A DNA stretch of 57,881 nucleotides from Gemmatimonadota bacterium. Its GTDB lineage: Bacteria; Gemmatimonadota; Gemmatimonadetes; Palauibacterales; KS3-K002. The translations under genes were made by a program, and so were the position numbers. Shown one piece after another: positions 34,383 through 43,374 of this stretch (position 1 is the first letter of the stretch; every line of letters begins with the position of its first letter). Below the pieces are notes generated by a model. The model was not told the DNA's origin and did not search any database. It worked only from the letters and a program-made list of their open reading frames with translations. Location: contig CP070823.1 of assembly GCA_020344375.1 (NCBI GenBank), forward strand, positions 2,411,373 through 2,469,253. The letters run 5' to 3'.

Positions 34383-35351
34383 CTAGCCCTGCTCCTGCCA
34401 CGCCAGCAGGTCGGCGAGGGACTGGCGAATGTCTATGGTCGGTGACCAACCTGTGGCCTCGCTGAGCCGGGCATAGCTGCCGACCATCTCGGGGACGTCG
34501 GCGGGGCGCGCCCGCTCGGGATCCTGCTCGACCTCCACCTGCACGCCCGCCAGCTTCACGAGGATCTCAAGTAACTCGCCGACCGCAAAGCAGCGGCCCG
34601 AACAGACGTTGTAAACCTGACCTGCCTCTCCGCGCTGGCTCAGGGCAAGGTATGCCCGCACTGCGTCACGAACGTCGGTGAAGTCTCTGCGGACCAATGG
34701 GTTGCCGACCTTGACTACCCCTCTGCCGCCGCTCGTGCGTATCTCCTGAACCCGGGATGCGAGCTGCGCGGCGACGAAGGTGGGGCGCTGGCCGGGGCCT
34801 GTGTGGTTGAAACTCCGCGTGACCACGACTGAGAGTCCCGCTGTGCGGTGGGACTGAAGGCCGAGCATCTCCTGTGCCACCTTCGAAACGGCGTACGGGC
34901 TCAGCGGTTCCAGCGGGCAGTCTTCAGTGAGGGGGCGACAACGCATAGCTGCGGACCCGTACACCTCGGCAGAGCCCGAGATCAGCACCCTCGGGTCACA
35001 GCCGGTCTCGCTCCGCAGCCTCTCCAGCTCGTCAAGCAGGTTGAGTGTACCGACGGCGTTGACCAGCAGCGGCGAGACCGGATCGCTCAACGATTCCTTG
35101 ACAGACGAGAGCGCGGCAAGGTGAAAGACCCGCTCGACCGGATGAGCGCGAACCAGCTCGCGAACCGTCTCCGCCTGCCGAATGTCCACCTTCACCCAGC
35201 GTACACGGGCCGCCTCAGACTCGGGGAGAGTGGTGAGCCTTGGTGGGATTTCCAGCACGGCGCCAACGACGCTGTCACCGCGCCGCAGCAGCTCCGCTAT
35301 CAGATGCTGTCCAACGAACCCGTCAGCGCCGGTGACCAGGCTCCGCGTCAC
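34383..35351 (-). CDS. rmd: GDP-6-deoxy-D-mannose reductase (Rmd-like SDR)
   Basis: It reduces GDP-4-keto-6-deoxymannose, the product of the adjacent Gmd, most likely to GDP-D-rhamnose. The Rossmann motif [20 protein letters not shown], the Ser region ISGSAEVYG and the YxxxK in [14 protein letters not shown] are present. [20 protein letters not shown] is typical of the RmlD/Rmd branch that pairs with Gmd. 322 residues. The 4-nt overlap with gmd supports a paired pathway. GDP-fucose synthase (Fcl) is the main alternative, but the sequence looks more like Rmd. Confidence 0.85.
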   Translation of the reverse strand: MTRSLVTGADGFVGQHLIAELLRRGDSVVGAVLEIPPRLTTLPESEAARVRWVKVDIRQAETVRELVRAHPVERVFHLAALSSVKESLSDPVSPLLVNAVGTLNLLDELERLRSETGCDPRVLISGSAEVYGSAAMRCRPLTEDCPLEPLSPYAVSKVAQEMLGLQSHRTAGLSVVVTRSFNHTGPGQRPTFVAAQLASRVQEIRTSGGRGVVKVGNPLVRRDFTDVRDAVRAYLALSQRGEAGQVYNVCSGRCFAVGELLEILVKLAGVQVEVEQDPERARPADVPEMVGSYARLSEATGWSPTIDIRQSLADLLAWQEQG

Positions 35352-36346
35352 CAGCTCTCCTGCTCGTGCTGGCGGTGACGAAGCAGATCGAAGTCGGCGT
35401 CCACCATCATGCGAACGAGGCCTTCAAAGTCTACGGTGGGTTCCCAGCCCAGGAATTGTCTCGCCTTGGAGGGATCGGCCACCAGGTGTTCCACCTCCGC
35501 CGGTCGCAGCAAGCGATCATCCTGGACAACGCATTCCTGCCAATCGAGGTCCAGGTAGCCGAACGCCATATCCACCAGATCACGCACACTATGCTCGACC
35601 CCCGTGCCGATGACGTAATCGCCTGGCTCATCCTGTTGCAACATGAGCCACATCGCACGGACGTAGTCGCCGGCAAATCCCCAATCCCGCCTGGCAGCCA
35701 GGTTGCCCAGTCGCAGTTCCTTGGCCAATCCCAGCTTGATCTGCGCCGCACCATACGTGATCTTGCGCGTCACGAACTCGAGTCCGCGGCGTGGCGACTC
35801 GTGGTTGAAGAGGATGCCGCTGACCGCGAACAGGTCGTAACTCTCGCGATAGTTGACCGTGATCCAGTGACCGTAGACCTTGGCCACGCCGTACGGCGAT
35901 CGCGGGTAGAACGGCGTCTCCTCCGACTGTGGGCTCGCCTGCACCTTGCCAAACATCTCCGAACTCGAGGCCTGATAGAAGCGCGCCTGGGGTCTCACCC
36001 GCCGGACCGCCTCCAGCATGCGCATGACGCCCAAGGCCGTCGCCTCACCCGTCAGGACCGGCTGCTCCCAGGACGTCGGGACGAACGACTGTGCCGCCAA
36101 GTTGTAGACCTCGTCAGGTTCCGCCTCCGCCAGCGCCGTGAGCAGCGAGTTCTGGTCGAGAAGGTCACCCGACAGGATCGTTAGCCGATCCTGTATATGC
36201 TCGATCCGCTGGAAGTTGAGCGTCGAAGAGCGGCGGACCAGGCCGAATACCTCGTATCCCTTCTCAAGCAGCAAGTCGGCCAGATAGGATCCGTCCTGGC
36301 CAGTGATGCCGGTTATCAACGCGCGCTTTGCCATCTCCGCACTCAC
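35348..36346 (-). CDS. gmd: GDP-mannose 4,6-dehydratase
   Basis: Gmd dehydrates GDP-D-mannose to GDP-4-keto-6-deoxymannose. Highly conserved stretches are present: [20 protein letters not shown] (residues ~8-27), the Thr/Ser region [20 protein letters not shown], and [20 protein letters not shown] with the YxxxK pair. [18 protein letters not shown] and [14 protein letters not shown] are family hallmarks. 332 residues is normal. Overlaps of 4 nt with both neighbours indicate one coupled unit. Confidence 0.96.
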   Translation of the reverse strand: MSAEMAKRALITGITGQDGSYLADLLLEKGYEVFGLVRRSSTLNFQRIEHIQDRLTILSGDLLDQNSLLTALAEAEPDEVYNLAAQSFVPTSWEQPVLTGEATALGVMRMLEAVRRVRPQARFYQASSSEMFGKVQASPQSEETPFYPRSPYGVAKVYGHWITVNYRESYDLFAVSGILFNHESPRRGLEFVTRKITYGAAQIKLGLAKELRLGNLAARRDWGFAGDYVRAMWLMLQQDEPGDYVIGTGVEHSVRDLVDMAFGYLDLDWQECVVQDDRLLRPAEVEHLVADPSKARQFLGWEPTVDFEGLVRMMVDADFDLLRHRQHEQESW

Positions 36347-37665
36347 TCGCTCGCCGCCGCAGCAGCCGTCTCCGGAGCCTCGCGCTGCAGTACGTTTCGC
36401 GTGTCCAGCACCGGTCGTGCCGCCCGACGTATGAGATCGTAGTCGACATCGCTGTGATCCGTGACGATCACTACGACGTCTGCAGCAGCCAGCTGCTGAT
36501 CATCCAACGAGACTGATTCCAGATCCTGGCCCTCATGGCGCAGGGAGGGCACCAAAGGGTCGTGGTAGGTTACCTTTGCCCCCTTCTCGGCCAGCAGCCG
36601 TATGATATCCAGCGCCGGAGATTCCCGCGTGTCATCCGTGTCCCGCTTGTAGGCAGCACCCACAACCAGGACTCCCGAGCCCTTGACCGGCTTCCCACTC
36701 TGATTCAGCAGGTCCGCCGCCTTCTCCGCCACATACCGAGGCATCTCGGCGTTGATCTCGCTGGCCAACTCGACCAAACGCGTCTTGTAGTCCAGCGTCT
36801 TCATCTTCCACGAGAGGTAGTGCGGGTCCACGGGGATGCAGTGCCCGCCCAGACCCGGGCCAGGCGTGAACTTCATGAAGCCGAAAGGCTTGCTGGACGC
36901 CGCCGCTATGACCTCCCAGACGTCAACACCCAGCTTGTCACACACGATGGCCATCTCGTTAGCCAGCGCGATGTTGACCGACCGGAAGGTATTCTCTAGC
37001 AGTTTGGTCAGCTCCGCTGCCTCCGTGCTCGAAACGACGACCACGTGGTCGACGATCGTCGCGTAGAGCGTACGGGCCACCTCAGTGCAGGAAGGTGTGA
37101 TTCCGCCCACGACCTTGGGCGTGTTGCGGATCGTCCAGACCTGGTTACCCGGGTCGACACGCTCGGGACTAAAGGCCAGGAAGAAGTCTGTCGCCACCTT
37201 GAGACGCCCGCCCTGTGTCAGAGCCGGTAGCAGCAACTCGCGGGTCGTGCCGGGATACGTCGTCGACTCCAACACGATCAGCTGGCCCGGGCGGACCGTC
37301 ATCCGGATCGACTCCGTGACCGAGATGATATAGGAGACATCCGGGTCGCCCGTCTTGTTGAGCGGGGTCGGCACGCAGACACACAACGCGTCGACTTCTC
37401 CGAGCCGCTCGTAGCCGAGCGTTGCGCTCAGGCGACCTGCCTGCACCACACTTGCCAGCTGCTCACCAGGCACGTCCCCGACGTAGGAATGCCCCCGATT
37501 CACAGCCTCGGCCTTCTTGGACGAGACCTCGAAGCCGAGTACGGAGAAGCCTGCCTGCGCGAACTCCACCGCGAGGGGCAGGCCCACGTAGCCCAAACCG
37601 ACCACGCCAACAAGCGCGTCACGAGTCTCTATCTTTCGAATGAGCGATTGAGCTTGGTCTGCCAA
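36343..37665 (-). CDS. Nucleotide-sugar dehydrogenase (UDP-HexNAc 6-dehydrogenase type)
   Basis: This protein belongs to the UDP-glucose/GDP-mannose dehydrogenase superfamily, on the WbpA/WecC/Tv-like branch. The N-terminal NAD domain is [20 protein letters not shown]. The middle has [18 protein letters not shown] and [20 protein letters not shown]. The catalytic Cys is in [20 protein letters not shown], whose HCIPVDP form separates it from Ugd (SCFPKD). [20 protein letters not shown] follows. 440 residues. UDP-GlcNAc or UDP-GalNAc is the likely substrate, giving a uronic acid. It overlaps gmd by 4 nt and begins 5 nt after hemB. Confidence 0.88.
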   Translation of the reverse strand: MADQAQSLIRKIETRDALVGVVGLGYVGLPLAVEFAQAGFSVLGFEVSSKKAEAVNRGHSYVGDVPGEQLASVVQAGRLSATLGYERLGEVDALCVCVPTPLNKTGDPDVSYIISVTESIRMTVRPGQLIVLESTTYPGTTRELLLPALTQGGRLKVATDFFLAFSPERVDPGNQVWTIRNTPKVVGGITPSCTEVARTLYATIVDHVVVVSSTEAAELTKLLENTFRSVNIALANEMAIVCDKLGVDVWEVIAAASSKPFGFMKFTPGPGLGGHCIPVDPHYLSWKMKTLDYKTRLVELASEINAEMPRYVAEKAADLLNQSGKPVKGSGVLVVGAAYKRDTDDTRESPALDIIRLLAEKGAKVTYHDPLVPSLRHEGQDLESVSLDDQQLAAADVVVIVTDHSDVDYDLIRRAARPVLDTRNVLQREAPETAAAAASE

Positions 37666-37670
37666 GACGA

Positions 37671-38648
37671 CTACCCTCCGAGCATCTTCGCCAGCTGGCT
37701 GGCGTAGTAGGTGATGATCAGGTCCGCGCCGGCACGGCGGATCGAGAGCAGCGTCTCCCAGAGAACGCGCTGCTCATCGATCCAACCGCGCTCCGCCGCC
37801 GCTTTCAGCATGCTGTATTCGCCCGACACGTGGTAGGCCGCCACCGGATAGCCGGTCTCCCGCTTCACGCGGCTGATCACGTCGAGATAGGGGAGCGCCG
37901 GTTTCACCATAATGATGTCGGCACCCTCTTCGATGTCCACACGCGCCTCACGGAGCCCCTCGTCCGCGTTAGCCGGGTCCATCTGGTAGCCTCTTCGATC
38001 GCCGAACTTGGGCGCCGACTCCGCCGCCTCGCGGAACGGGCCATAGAATGCCGAGGCGTATTTCACCGCATATGACATGATCGGCATGTGAAGGTGGCCC
38101 GCCTCATCGAGCGCCCGGCGTATCGCTGCCACCCGGCCGTCCATCATGTCGCTCGGTGCCACCATGTCGGCGCCCGCCTCGGCGTGCGAGACAGCGCTGC
38201 GCGCCAGCAGCTCAAGGGTCACGTCGTTGTTGACCTCGCCCTCGGGCGTTAGGAGGCCGCAGTGCCCGTGATCGGTATACTCGCACAGGCAGACGTCGGT
38301 GATCACGACGAGATCAGCGACGCGCTCCTTGATAGCGCGAACCGCTCGTTGGACGATCCCGTCGGCGGCGTATGCCTCACTCCCGCGTGGGTCCTTCGAT
38401 TCCGGTATGCCGAACAAGAGGACCGCGGCAACCCCCAGAGACGCCAGCCCTGCCGCCTCCTCCGCCGCTGCCTCGACGCTCAGCTGTGCGACGCCCGGCA
38501 TCGCCGCCACCGGATGCCGGCCCTCCTGGTAGGTGACGAACAGGGGCGCGATGAGATCACTGGCCTCGATGGCCGTCTCCCGGACCATGGCCCTCAAACG
38601 CTCTGTCCGTCGCAGCCGCCGCCCTCGATAGACCGGGAACTTTGCCAT
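37671..38648 (-). CDS. hemB: Delta-aminolevulinic acid dehydratase (porphobilinogen synthase)
   Basis: HemB condenses two 5-aminolevulinates to porphobilinogen. The two active-site lysines are in [15 protein letters not shown] and [12 protein letters not shown]. The cysteine-rich metal site [15 protein letters not shown] marks the zinc-dependent type. [17 protein letters not shown] is also characteristic. 325 residues is full length. ATG 38648 overlaps the last base of the hemD stop, so hemD-hemB are translated together. The downstream sugar dehydrogenase follows only 5 nt after the stop. Confidence 0.97.
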   Translation of the reverse strand: MAKFPVYRGRRLRRTERLRAMVRETAIEASDLIAPLFVTYQEGRHPVAAMPGVAQLSVEAAAEEAAGLASLGVAAVLLFGIPESKDPRGSEAYAADGIVQRAVRAIKERVADLVVITDVCLCEYTDHGHCGLLTPEGEVNNDVTLELLARSAVSHAEAGADMVAPSDMMDGRVAAIRRALDEAGHLHMPIMSYAVKYASAFYGPFREAAESAPKFGDRRGYQMDPANADEGLREARVDIEEGADIIMVKPALPYLDVISRVKRETGYPVAAYHVSGEYSMLKAAAERGWIDEQRVLWETLLSIRRAGADLIITYYASQLAKMLGG

Positions 38649-39454
38649 CAGTCGCGTCCCTTCACGCTCTCGAAATACTCAGAGATCGCCTGCACAAGCC
38701 CATGCGCCGTGTACTGCCGGGCCTGGATGTCCACCCGCACGCCCAGAGCGCGCGCCGCCTCCGCCGTGATCGGGCCGATCACCGCGACCCGCGTCCTGCC
38801 CAACTCCGCTCCCGCCTCCTCGACGAAGTGACGCACCGTGGATGCCGCTGTGAACGTGACCACATCCAACTCACCCCGCTCGATGCTCGCGCGAAGCGCC
38901 GCGATCCCCTCCGCGTCCGGCTTGGACTCATAGGCGACGACCTCATCCACCTCCGCCCCTGCCGCACACAGCTGGGTTGTCAACACCTGGCGAGCACCAG
39001 CAGCACGGGGCAGCAGGACACGGCAGCCCGCCATGTCCGCTGCCGCCGTCAGGGCATCGGCCACCGCCTCCGCGACATACTCCTCGGGCATCACCTTCGG
39101 ATGGACCCCGTGCTCTCTCAGCGCTTCCGCGGTGGCCGGTCCGATCGCGGCCACATACTGGTTATCCGCGAGCACGGCCGCGCCCCGAACCGCGCGCAAC
39201 TCCTGGAAGAACCTGACAACACCGTTCGCGCTGGTGAACACGATCCAGTCATAGTTCTCCAGATTCTCCACCGCACGCCGCAGCGGCCTCCGGTCAGACG
39301 GATCCGCGATGCGGATCGTCGGGTAGCTCAGCGGCTCTGCGCCCAGCTCACGCAGACCGTCAATCAGAGCCTGTGCCTGCGCTGGAGGTCTCGTCACCGC
39401 TATCCGCAGACCCTTCAACGGCTGCCCCTCGCTGCTGAGGCCTGTTATCGACAC
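38648..39454 (-). CDS. hemD: Uroporphyrinogen-III synthase
   Basis: HemD closes hydroxymethylbilane with ring-D inversion to uroporphyrinogen III. The sequence matches the form often found fused behind [80 protein letters not shown] and [20 protein letters not shown]. The start is unclear. The frame opens at a TTG (39571), with a GTG at 39454 (chosen) and a TTG at 39418 behind GAGGGG. The ~39 extra residues between 39571 and 39454 do not resemble the family. Normal family length is ~250, so a start at 39454 or 39418 fits best. hemB follows directly; no hemC is in the window. Confidence 0.9.
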   Translation of the reverse strand: MSITGLSSEGQPLKGLRIAVTRPPAQAQALIDGLRELGAEPLSYPTIRIADPSDRRPLRRAVENLENYDWIVFTSANGVVRFFQELRAVRGAAVLADNQYVAAIGPATAEALREHGVHPKVMPEEYVAEAVADALTAAADMAGCRVLLPRAAGARQVLTTQLCAAGAEVDEVVAYESKPDAEGIAALRASIERGELDVVTFTAASTVRHFVEEAGAELGRTRVAVIGPITAEAARALGVRVDIQARQYTAHGLVQAISEYFESVKGRD

Positions 39455-39571
39455 CTCCTCGACGCTCCCGCTAGCGCTGCCGTGCCCCACGACCTGAACG
39501 GTCCGGTTCGTTAGCCGCTGAATATGCGCTGCCGCGCCGGGCCCAGCAACCAGCGGGACCTGCAATGCCAA

Positions 39572-39762
39572 GCCGCTTCGTCAGATAGGCCACTGGGGCC
39601 AACGTGGCGTCGGCCGTCGAGCCGGACCACGCAGCGCTGCCGGCGCAGGCCGCAGCTTATTGCCGGGCCGGGGGGATCCCCGCATATTCCATCGTCACCG
39701 ATCAACACCACTGCGCTGGGTGGTGGACTGCGCTGCTGCGCTCAGGGAAAGGAGCCTGACCG
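39572..39762. other. Divergent intergenic region between hemD and the plus-strand gene
   Basis: This short stretch separates the only divergent gene pair in the window. On the plus strand a weak TTGCCG-17-CATATT pair lies ~90 nt before the plus-strand ATG. A G-run palindrome (GGGGATCCCC) lies within it. On the minus strand several frames are partly open and protein-like, but no family is recognised. Confidence 0.35.
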
Positions 39763-40164
39763 ATGGCTAGTTTTGTCAGCGCGAACCTCAACCATGAGAT
39801 CTCTGGCAACTTCGTTGTCTTCCAGCTGGATGCGAAGCTGCGCTTCGAGCCCAAAGAGGTGGGCCACCGCTGGCTGTTCCAGATCGAGTTCATGGAGCAG
39901 GACCCGGTCAAGGACGACAAGCTTTCCGCCATGCCCAAGGCGGAGGCCTTCGGCAAAGCGGATGCCCATATCAAGCGGCACTATTTTGTACCGTCGCAGG
40001 AGGAGATCGAACTCTCCTTCAAGGAGGAATTCGCCACGCACCTGGTCGACACTGAGTGGGGGAAGGAAGAGATCTACGCCAGCGTGCAGGCTCTTCCTCT
40101 CGAGGCGCCGCCAGGCTTCGTTGCGGCCAAGGCACGTACCAATGTCACGAAGGTAGACGTCTAG
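39763..40164 (+). CDS. Hypothetical protein, the only plus-strand gene
   Basis: I do not recognise this 133-residue protein. It starts at ATG 39763 behind GGAAAGGAG, 7 nt away. It is soluble-looking: no signal, no membrane helix, rich in Glu/Lys/Phe, with alternating hydrophobics (SGNFVVFQLDAKLRFEPKE, HRWLFQIEFMEQD) that suggest a beta-sandwich. The C-terminus is FVAAKARTNVTKVDV. Codon choice is GC-ending like its neighbours, so it is not clearly foreign. It diverges from hemD and converges with rpmB across a hairpin-rich gap. A 210-codon frame overlaps it on the same strand, but it is Arg/Ser-rich and looks like a shadow. Confidence 0.75.
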   Translation: MASFVSANLNHEISGNFVVFQLDAKLRFEPKEVGHRWLFQIEFMEQDPVKDDKLSAMPKAEAFGKADAHIKRHYFVPSQEEIELSFKEEFATHLVDTEWGKEEIYASVQALPLEAPPGFVAAKARTNVTKVDV

Positions 40165-40197
40165 CCGCGGTTCGTGCTCACCTTCCAGCAGGGGAGC

Positions 40198-40213
40198 GGG
40201 CGGTACCTCGCCC
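40198..40213. repeat. Small hairpin after the plus-strand gene
   Basis: GGGCG (40198-40202) pairs with CGCCC (40209-40213) over a 6-nt loop. It is the first of three inverted repeats packed between the plus-strand gene and rpmB. Confidence 0.35.
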
Positions 40214-40230
40214 AGCGCAGGGCAAAAGCC

Positions 40231-40250
40231 GCGGTCGCAAAGCCGACCGC
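40231..40250. repeat. 7-bp hairpin in the 40165-40382 gap
   Basis: GCGGTCG (40231-40237) and CGACCGC (40244-40250) form a perfect stem with a 6-nt loop. Neither strand shows a T-tract after it, so it is not a textbook terminator, but it sits between convergent genes. Confidence 0.45.
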
Positions 40251-40257
40251 CGCACAG

Positions 40258-40305
40258 AACGGCCGACGTGATTCGCGTGTGCAGCGCGCGACCAAGTCGG
40301 CCGTT
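40258..40305 (+). terminator. 10-bp inverted repeat, possible terminator between convergent genes
   Basis: AACGGCCGAC (40258-40267) has its exact reverse complement at 40296-40305, with a 28-nt internal loop that is itself GC-rich. On the plus strand the 3' arm continues into TTTCC, giving a short U-run. It could end the plus-strand transcript or the rpmB transcript, or be part of a structured RNA. Confidence 0.4.
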
Positions 40306-40382
40306 TCCGCTTGCTGTTAGCCTGATCTGTGGGGAGGAAACGTACAGACAACGAGAACGGCAAGTGAGCCAGGCACCTCACC

Positions 40383-40574
40383 TCACGGCGCCTTCTGGAT
40401 CCTCCCGGCCTTGATGCAGCTGCTGCACACGCGAACTCGCTTCACCGAACCGTTCTCGACGATCCTCACGCGCTGTAAGTTCGGCACCCAGCGTCGCTTA
40501 GTCCTGTTGTTCGCGTGGCTAACGTTGTTGCCCACCGCCGGGCGCTTGCCACACGAGTAGCACACTCGTGCCAT
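40383..40574 (-). CDS. rpmB: Large-subunit ribosomal protein bL28
   Basis: L28 is a small protein of the 50S subunit. The 63-residue protein (ATG 40574 behind GAGGAG) has [20 protein letters not shown], the family block [18 protein letters not shown] and [18 protein letters not shown]. Both CxxC pairs are kept, so this is the zinc-binding (C+) form. It is separated from rplQ by one unrecognised gene and usually pairs with rpmG, which is absent here. Confidence 0.96.
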   Translation of the reverse strand: MARVCYSCGKRPAVGNNVSHANNRTKRRWVPNLQRVRIVENGSVKRVRVCSSCIKAGRIQKAP

Positions 40575-40648
40575 CAAACTCTCCTCATCTCTGTCACCGA
40601 CGGGCGGCCAGTATGTTGCTACGATCTAAGACAGCGGTCCTGATTTTC

Positions 40649-41152
40649 CTAGCCGGGGAACAGGAAGTCGAGGGAGTCGACCAAGAAGAAGGTCGCTTGT
40701 CCCTCGAGTTTTTCCCGATTTGCTAGCTCGAAGAAGCCGCGCTGTGCATAGACAGCCAACAGCGAATCATTCAGCGCGTATACTTGGCCAGCAACCACCA
40801 GGTCGTCTCCACTCACGAATGTGATCTCCTGCTCAACCACCGTCCGTTCTAGAATCAGCGGATAGCCCGCTAAGCCCGGCAGATCCACTGTCAGTGCCGC
40901 TCGACCGATCTGTTCCGCCACGGTCACCGGCGACAGCAGGACGCGTTCGCGCGAGAACTGCGTGGGATCTTTCACAAACGTCGTGTCCGCGACTCGCGGC
41001 AGACCACCAGCAACCGTATCAGCAGGAGTCGCCCCAGGGCCGACCGTCGATGACGCCGCGTAGAGCCAGTACATGAAACCGGCAACCAGTACAACAGCCA
41101 CCGCCATCCACGGCCCGGTGCTGGTCGTTAACTTCCCGAGCACGTTCCTCAT
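40649..41152 (-). CDS. Hypothetical membrane-anchored protein after rplQ
   Basis: I do not recognise this 167-residue protein. One membrane helix lies near the N-terminus (residues ~14-33, PWMAVAVVLVAGFMYWLYAA) after a short Lys/Thr start, so the rest should lie outside the inner membrane. A Thr/Pro/Ala linker leads to a probable beta-rich domain (ALTVDLPGLAGYPLILERTV, EITFVSGDDLVVAGQVYALN). It starts 24 nt after the rplQ stop and ends 74 nt before rpmB, so it is probably transcribed with the ribosomal block. Position is the only clue to its function. Confidence 0.75.
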   Translation of the reverse strand: MRNVLGKLTTSTGPWMAVAVVLVAGFMYWLYAASSTVGPGATPADTVAGGLPRVADTTFVKDPTQFSRERVLLSPVTVAEQIGRAALTVDLPGLAGYPLILERTVVEQEITFVSGDDLVVAGQVYALNDSLLAVYAQRGFFELANREKLEGQATFFLVDSLDFLFPG

Positions 41153-41176
41153 GTGCCTTACCTCACACGAAGCGGG

Positions 41177-41533
41177 TTACTCCTCGAGCAGCTGCACCAG
41201 GGCAATCTCAGCGCCATCGCCCTTTCGCCGTCCAATCTTCAGGATGCGCACGTAGCCCCCGTCGCGGTTCGCGTAGCGTGGGCCTAGGGTATCAAACAGC
41301 TTACTGAGCGCCTCCTTGTCATGAATCGTCCGCGCAGCTTGCCGCCGCGCATGCAGATCCCCACGCCGGGCCAGAGTGATCAAGCGCTCTGCGAACGGAC
41401 GCAGCTCCTTCGCCTTCGCCGTCGTGGTCCTGATGCGTTCATGACGGAACAAGCTGGTCGCCATGTTGGACAGCATAGCCTTCCTGTGGCTCGCGGTCCG
41501 GCTCAGCTGCCGACCCTTCCTTCTGTGCCTCAC
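41177..41533 (-). CDS. rplQ: Large-subunit ribosomal protein bL17
   Basis: L17 is a 50S protein near the exit tunnel. I chose GTG 41533, with GAGG upstream, giving MRHRRKGRQLSRTASHRKAM and the expected 118 residues. The frame stays open to 41605, but that extra part lies inside rpoA. Conserved: LFRHERIRTTTAKAKELRPF, LITLARRGDLHARRQAARTI and DGGYVRILKIGRRKGDGAE. It lies 22 nt after rpoA, its usual place. Confidence 0.97.
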   Translation of the reverse strand: MRHRRKGRQLSRTASHRKAMLSNMATSLFRHERIRTTTAKAKELRPFAERLITLARRGDLHARRQAARTIHDKEALSKLFDTLGPRYANRDGGYVRILKIGRRKGDGAEIALVQLLEE

Positions 41534-41555
41534 GACCTGGTCCCTCGCACTCTCC

Positions 41556-42602
41556 TTACTCTTCCTCGCCTTCGGCACGCTCGCGCTCGACGAAGAGCTC
41601 GCCATTCTCGCCTTCCTGGAACTTCATGCCGAAGTGCAGCCCGTGGCTGGCCAGAAGGTCCTCCACCTCCTGAAGCGATTTTCTGCCGAAATTCTCGATC
41701 TGCAGGATTTCCTCCTCGCTCCGGCGCGCGATATCTCCCAGTGTGCGTATGTTGCCCTTCTCAAGCGTGTGCCTCGAACGCACCGAGATATCGAACTCCT
41801 CCAGAGGCCGGTTTACCAGGTCCTTGATCCTATCACTCACCAGCACGAGCTGCATCTCCGGTACTGCCGTGTCGCCGTCGCCGGCCCCGAAGCGGCGCAG
41901 GTATTCGAGATGCCTGGTCATCAGCTCGGCCGCATAGGCCACCGCCTCTTCCGGCGGCATTGTCCCGTCCGTCTCCACTGACAGCGTCAATCGGTCAAAG
42001 TCCGTTCGCTGACCCACTCGAGTCTCTTCAACCGTGAAGTTGGCCCGCAACACGGGGCTGTAGATCGAATCGATGAGGATGAGGTCCACCGGATCGTCCT
42101 TGCGCCTTGTGTGCTGATCGGCCAGCACGAAGCCCCGACCCCGATTGATCCACAGCTCCAGGCGCAGCGGCTTGTCCTCCGGCAGCTGCTCCTCCAGCGT
42201 GAAAAGCTGATGGTCTCGGTTGATGATCTCGACCTTCGGGTTCGCCGTGATATGCCGCGCAGTGACCAGGCCCGGCTCACGGACAACCAGTTCAAGCCTC
42301 GCCTCGTCCTCACCGCCGACGACGCGCAGGACCAAACCCTTCAGCCTCTGGATGATCTCGTGCACATCCTCGATCACCCCACTGATCGTTTGGTGCTCGT
42401 GGACCACGCCGCTCGCACGGAACGCCCAGACCGCCCAGCCGGGCAAAGACGAGAGAAGAATCCTCCGCGCCGCGTTGCCGAGCGTCTGCCCATATCCGCG
42501 CTCCAACGGCTGCACGAGAAACTGCGCGCTCCGCCCATCCTCGGACGAGTCGAGGATCTCGACCCGTTCCGGTAAAACCCAACCCCGTAGGTCAATCTGC
42601 AC
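41556..42602 (-). CDS. rpoA: RNA polymerase alpha subunit
   Basis: Alpha dimerises to seed RNA polymerase assembly, and its C-domain binds UP elements and activators. GTG 42602 is preferred because GGGAGG lies 8 nt before it; the frame is open to 42641. N-domain signatures are FLVQPLERGYGQTLGNAARR and RILLSSLPGWAV. After the flexible linker, the C-domain (from ~260) has RPLEEFDISVRSRHTLEKGN, IRTLGDIARRSEEEILQIEN and FGRKSLQEVEDLLASHGLHF. The C-terminal tail is acidic. 348 residues, slightly longer than E. coli. It follows rpsD by 96 nt, the widest gap in this part of the block. Confidence 0.98.
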   Translation of the reverse strand: MQIDLRGWVLPERVEILDSSEDGRSAQFLVQPLERGYGQTLGNAARRILLSSLPGWAVWAFRASGVVHEHQTISGVIEDVHEIIQRLKGLVLRVVGGEDEARLELVVREPGLVTARHITANPKVEIINRDHQLFTLEEQLPEDKPLRLELWINRGRGFVLADQHTRRKDDPVDLILIDSIYSPVLRANFTVEETRVGQRTDFDRLTLSVETDGTMPPEEAVAYAAELMTRHLEYLRRFGAGDGDTAVPEMQLVLVSDRIKDLVNRPLEEFDISVRSRHTLEKGNIRTLGDIARRSEEEILQIENFGRKSLQEVEDLLASHGLHFGMKFQEGENGELFVERERAEGEEE

Positions 42603-42698
42603 TGTGCTGGCCTCCCTGTGATCGCGGCCATCCGCGGCCACTGCGCATGCCGCACCCGGCTCTGCAGGCGCTGCTGGTCTATTCCCTCACTCTTTCGC

Positions 42699-43334
42699 CT
42701 ATTTCGAATACAGCTCTACGATCAGTTGCTCCTGGACCGCGAGCGGTATGTCCGCGCGGCTCGGCTTCTCCAGCATCTTACCGCTCATCCGCTTGTAATC
42801 AGCGGTCAGCCAGTTCAAGGTCCCGTCACCGCCCCGCGCTTCCACTGCCTCCTTGATCACCGGCATCTCCCAGCTCGACGGCTTCACCGATATCTCGACA
42901 CCCGGCTTCACCCGGTAGCTCGGGATATCCACCGTGCGGCCCTCCACGAGAATGTGGCGGTGACGCACAAGCTGCCGAGCCGCCTTTCGCGAAGGCGCGA
43001 AACCGAGCCGGTAGACGATGTTGTCCAGCCGCGTCTCTAGAGCGACGATCAGGTTATCGCCCGTTATCCCCTGGTCGCGGGCCGCCTGGCTGAACACGTT
43101 CCGAAACTGCGCCTCGTGAAGGCCATAGATGCGCCGGACCTTCTGCTTCTCGCGCAGCTGTACAGCGTAGTCCGAGAGGCGACGGCGACGCGCACGCGCC
43201 AAGCCATGCTGACCCGGCGGATAGTTGCGCCGCTCAATCGCGCATTTCTCGGTCGAACAACGCTTCCCCTTGAGGAACAGCTTCTGCCCTTCGCGGCGGC
43301 AGAGCCTGCAAACGGGTCCTGTGTATCTCGCCAT
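42699..43334 (-). CDS. rpsD: Small-subunit ribosomal protein uS4
   Basis: S4 nucleates 30S assembly and binds 16S rRNA. 211 residues. The N-terminus keeps four cysteines (GPVCRLCRREGQ, KRCSTEKCAIERRNYPPGQH), the zinc-binding form. The S4 RNA-binding domain has LETRLDNIVYRLGFAPSRKA and ARQLVRHRHILVEGRTVDIP. The C-terminal PLAVQEQLIVELYSK is standard. It lies 40 nt after rpsK and before rpoA, the alpha-operon order. Confidence 0.98.
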   Translation of the reverse strand: MARYTGPVCRLCRREGQKLFLKGKRCSTEKCAIERRNYPPGQHGLARARRRRLSDYAVQLREKQKVRRIYGLHEAQFRNVFSQAARDQGITGDNLIVALETRLDNIVYRLGFAPSRKAARQLVRHRHILVEGRTVDIPSYRVKPGVEISVKPSSWEMPVIKEAVEARGGDGTLNWLTADYKRMSGKMLEKPSRADIPLAVQEQLIVELYSK

Positions 43335-43374
43335 TTAACTCTACTAACGGACTGTACTGTTACGTCGCTCTATC

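Noticed and set aside
39511-39711. Minus-strand frame upstream of hemD as a truncated SUMT (cobA) gene
   Set aside because: One fragment vaguely recalls a glycine-rich SUMT start, but frames break and no second motif is present. It is kept only as a hypothesis in the hemD finding.
39524-40156. 210-codon plus-strand frame overlapping the orphan gene
   Set aside because: It is in another frame, rich in Arg/Ser/Pro, with no Shine-Dalgarno. The 133-residue frame has the ribosome site and a protein-like composition.
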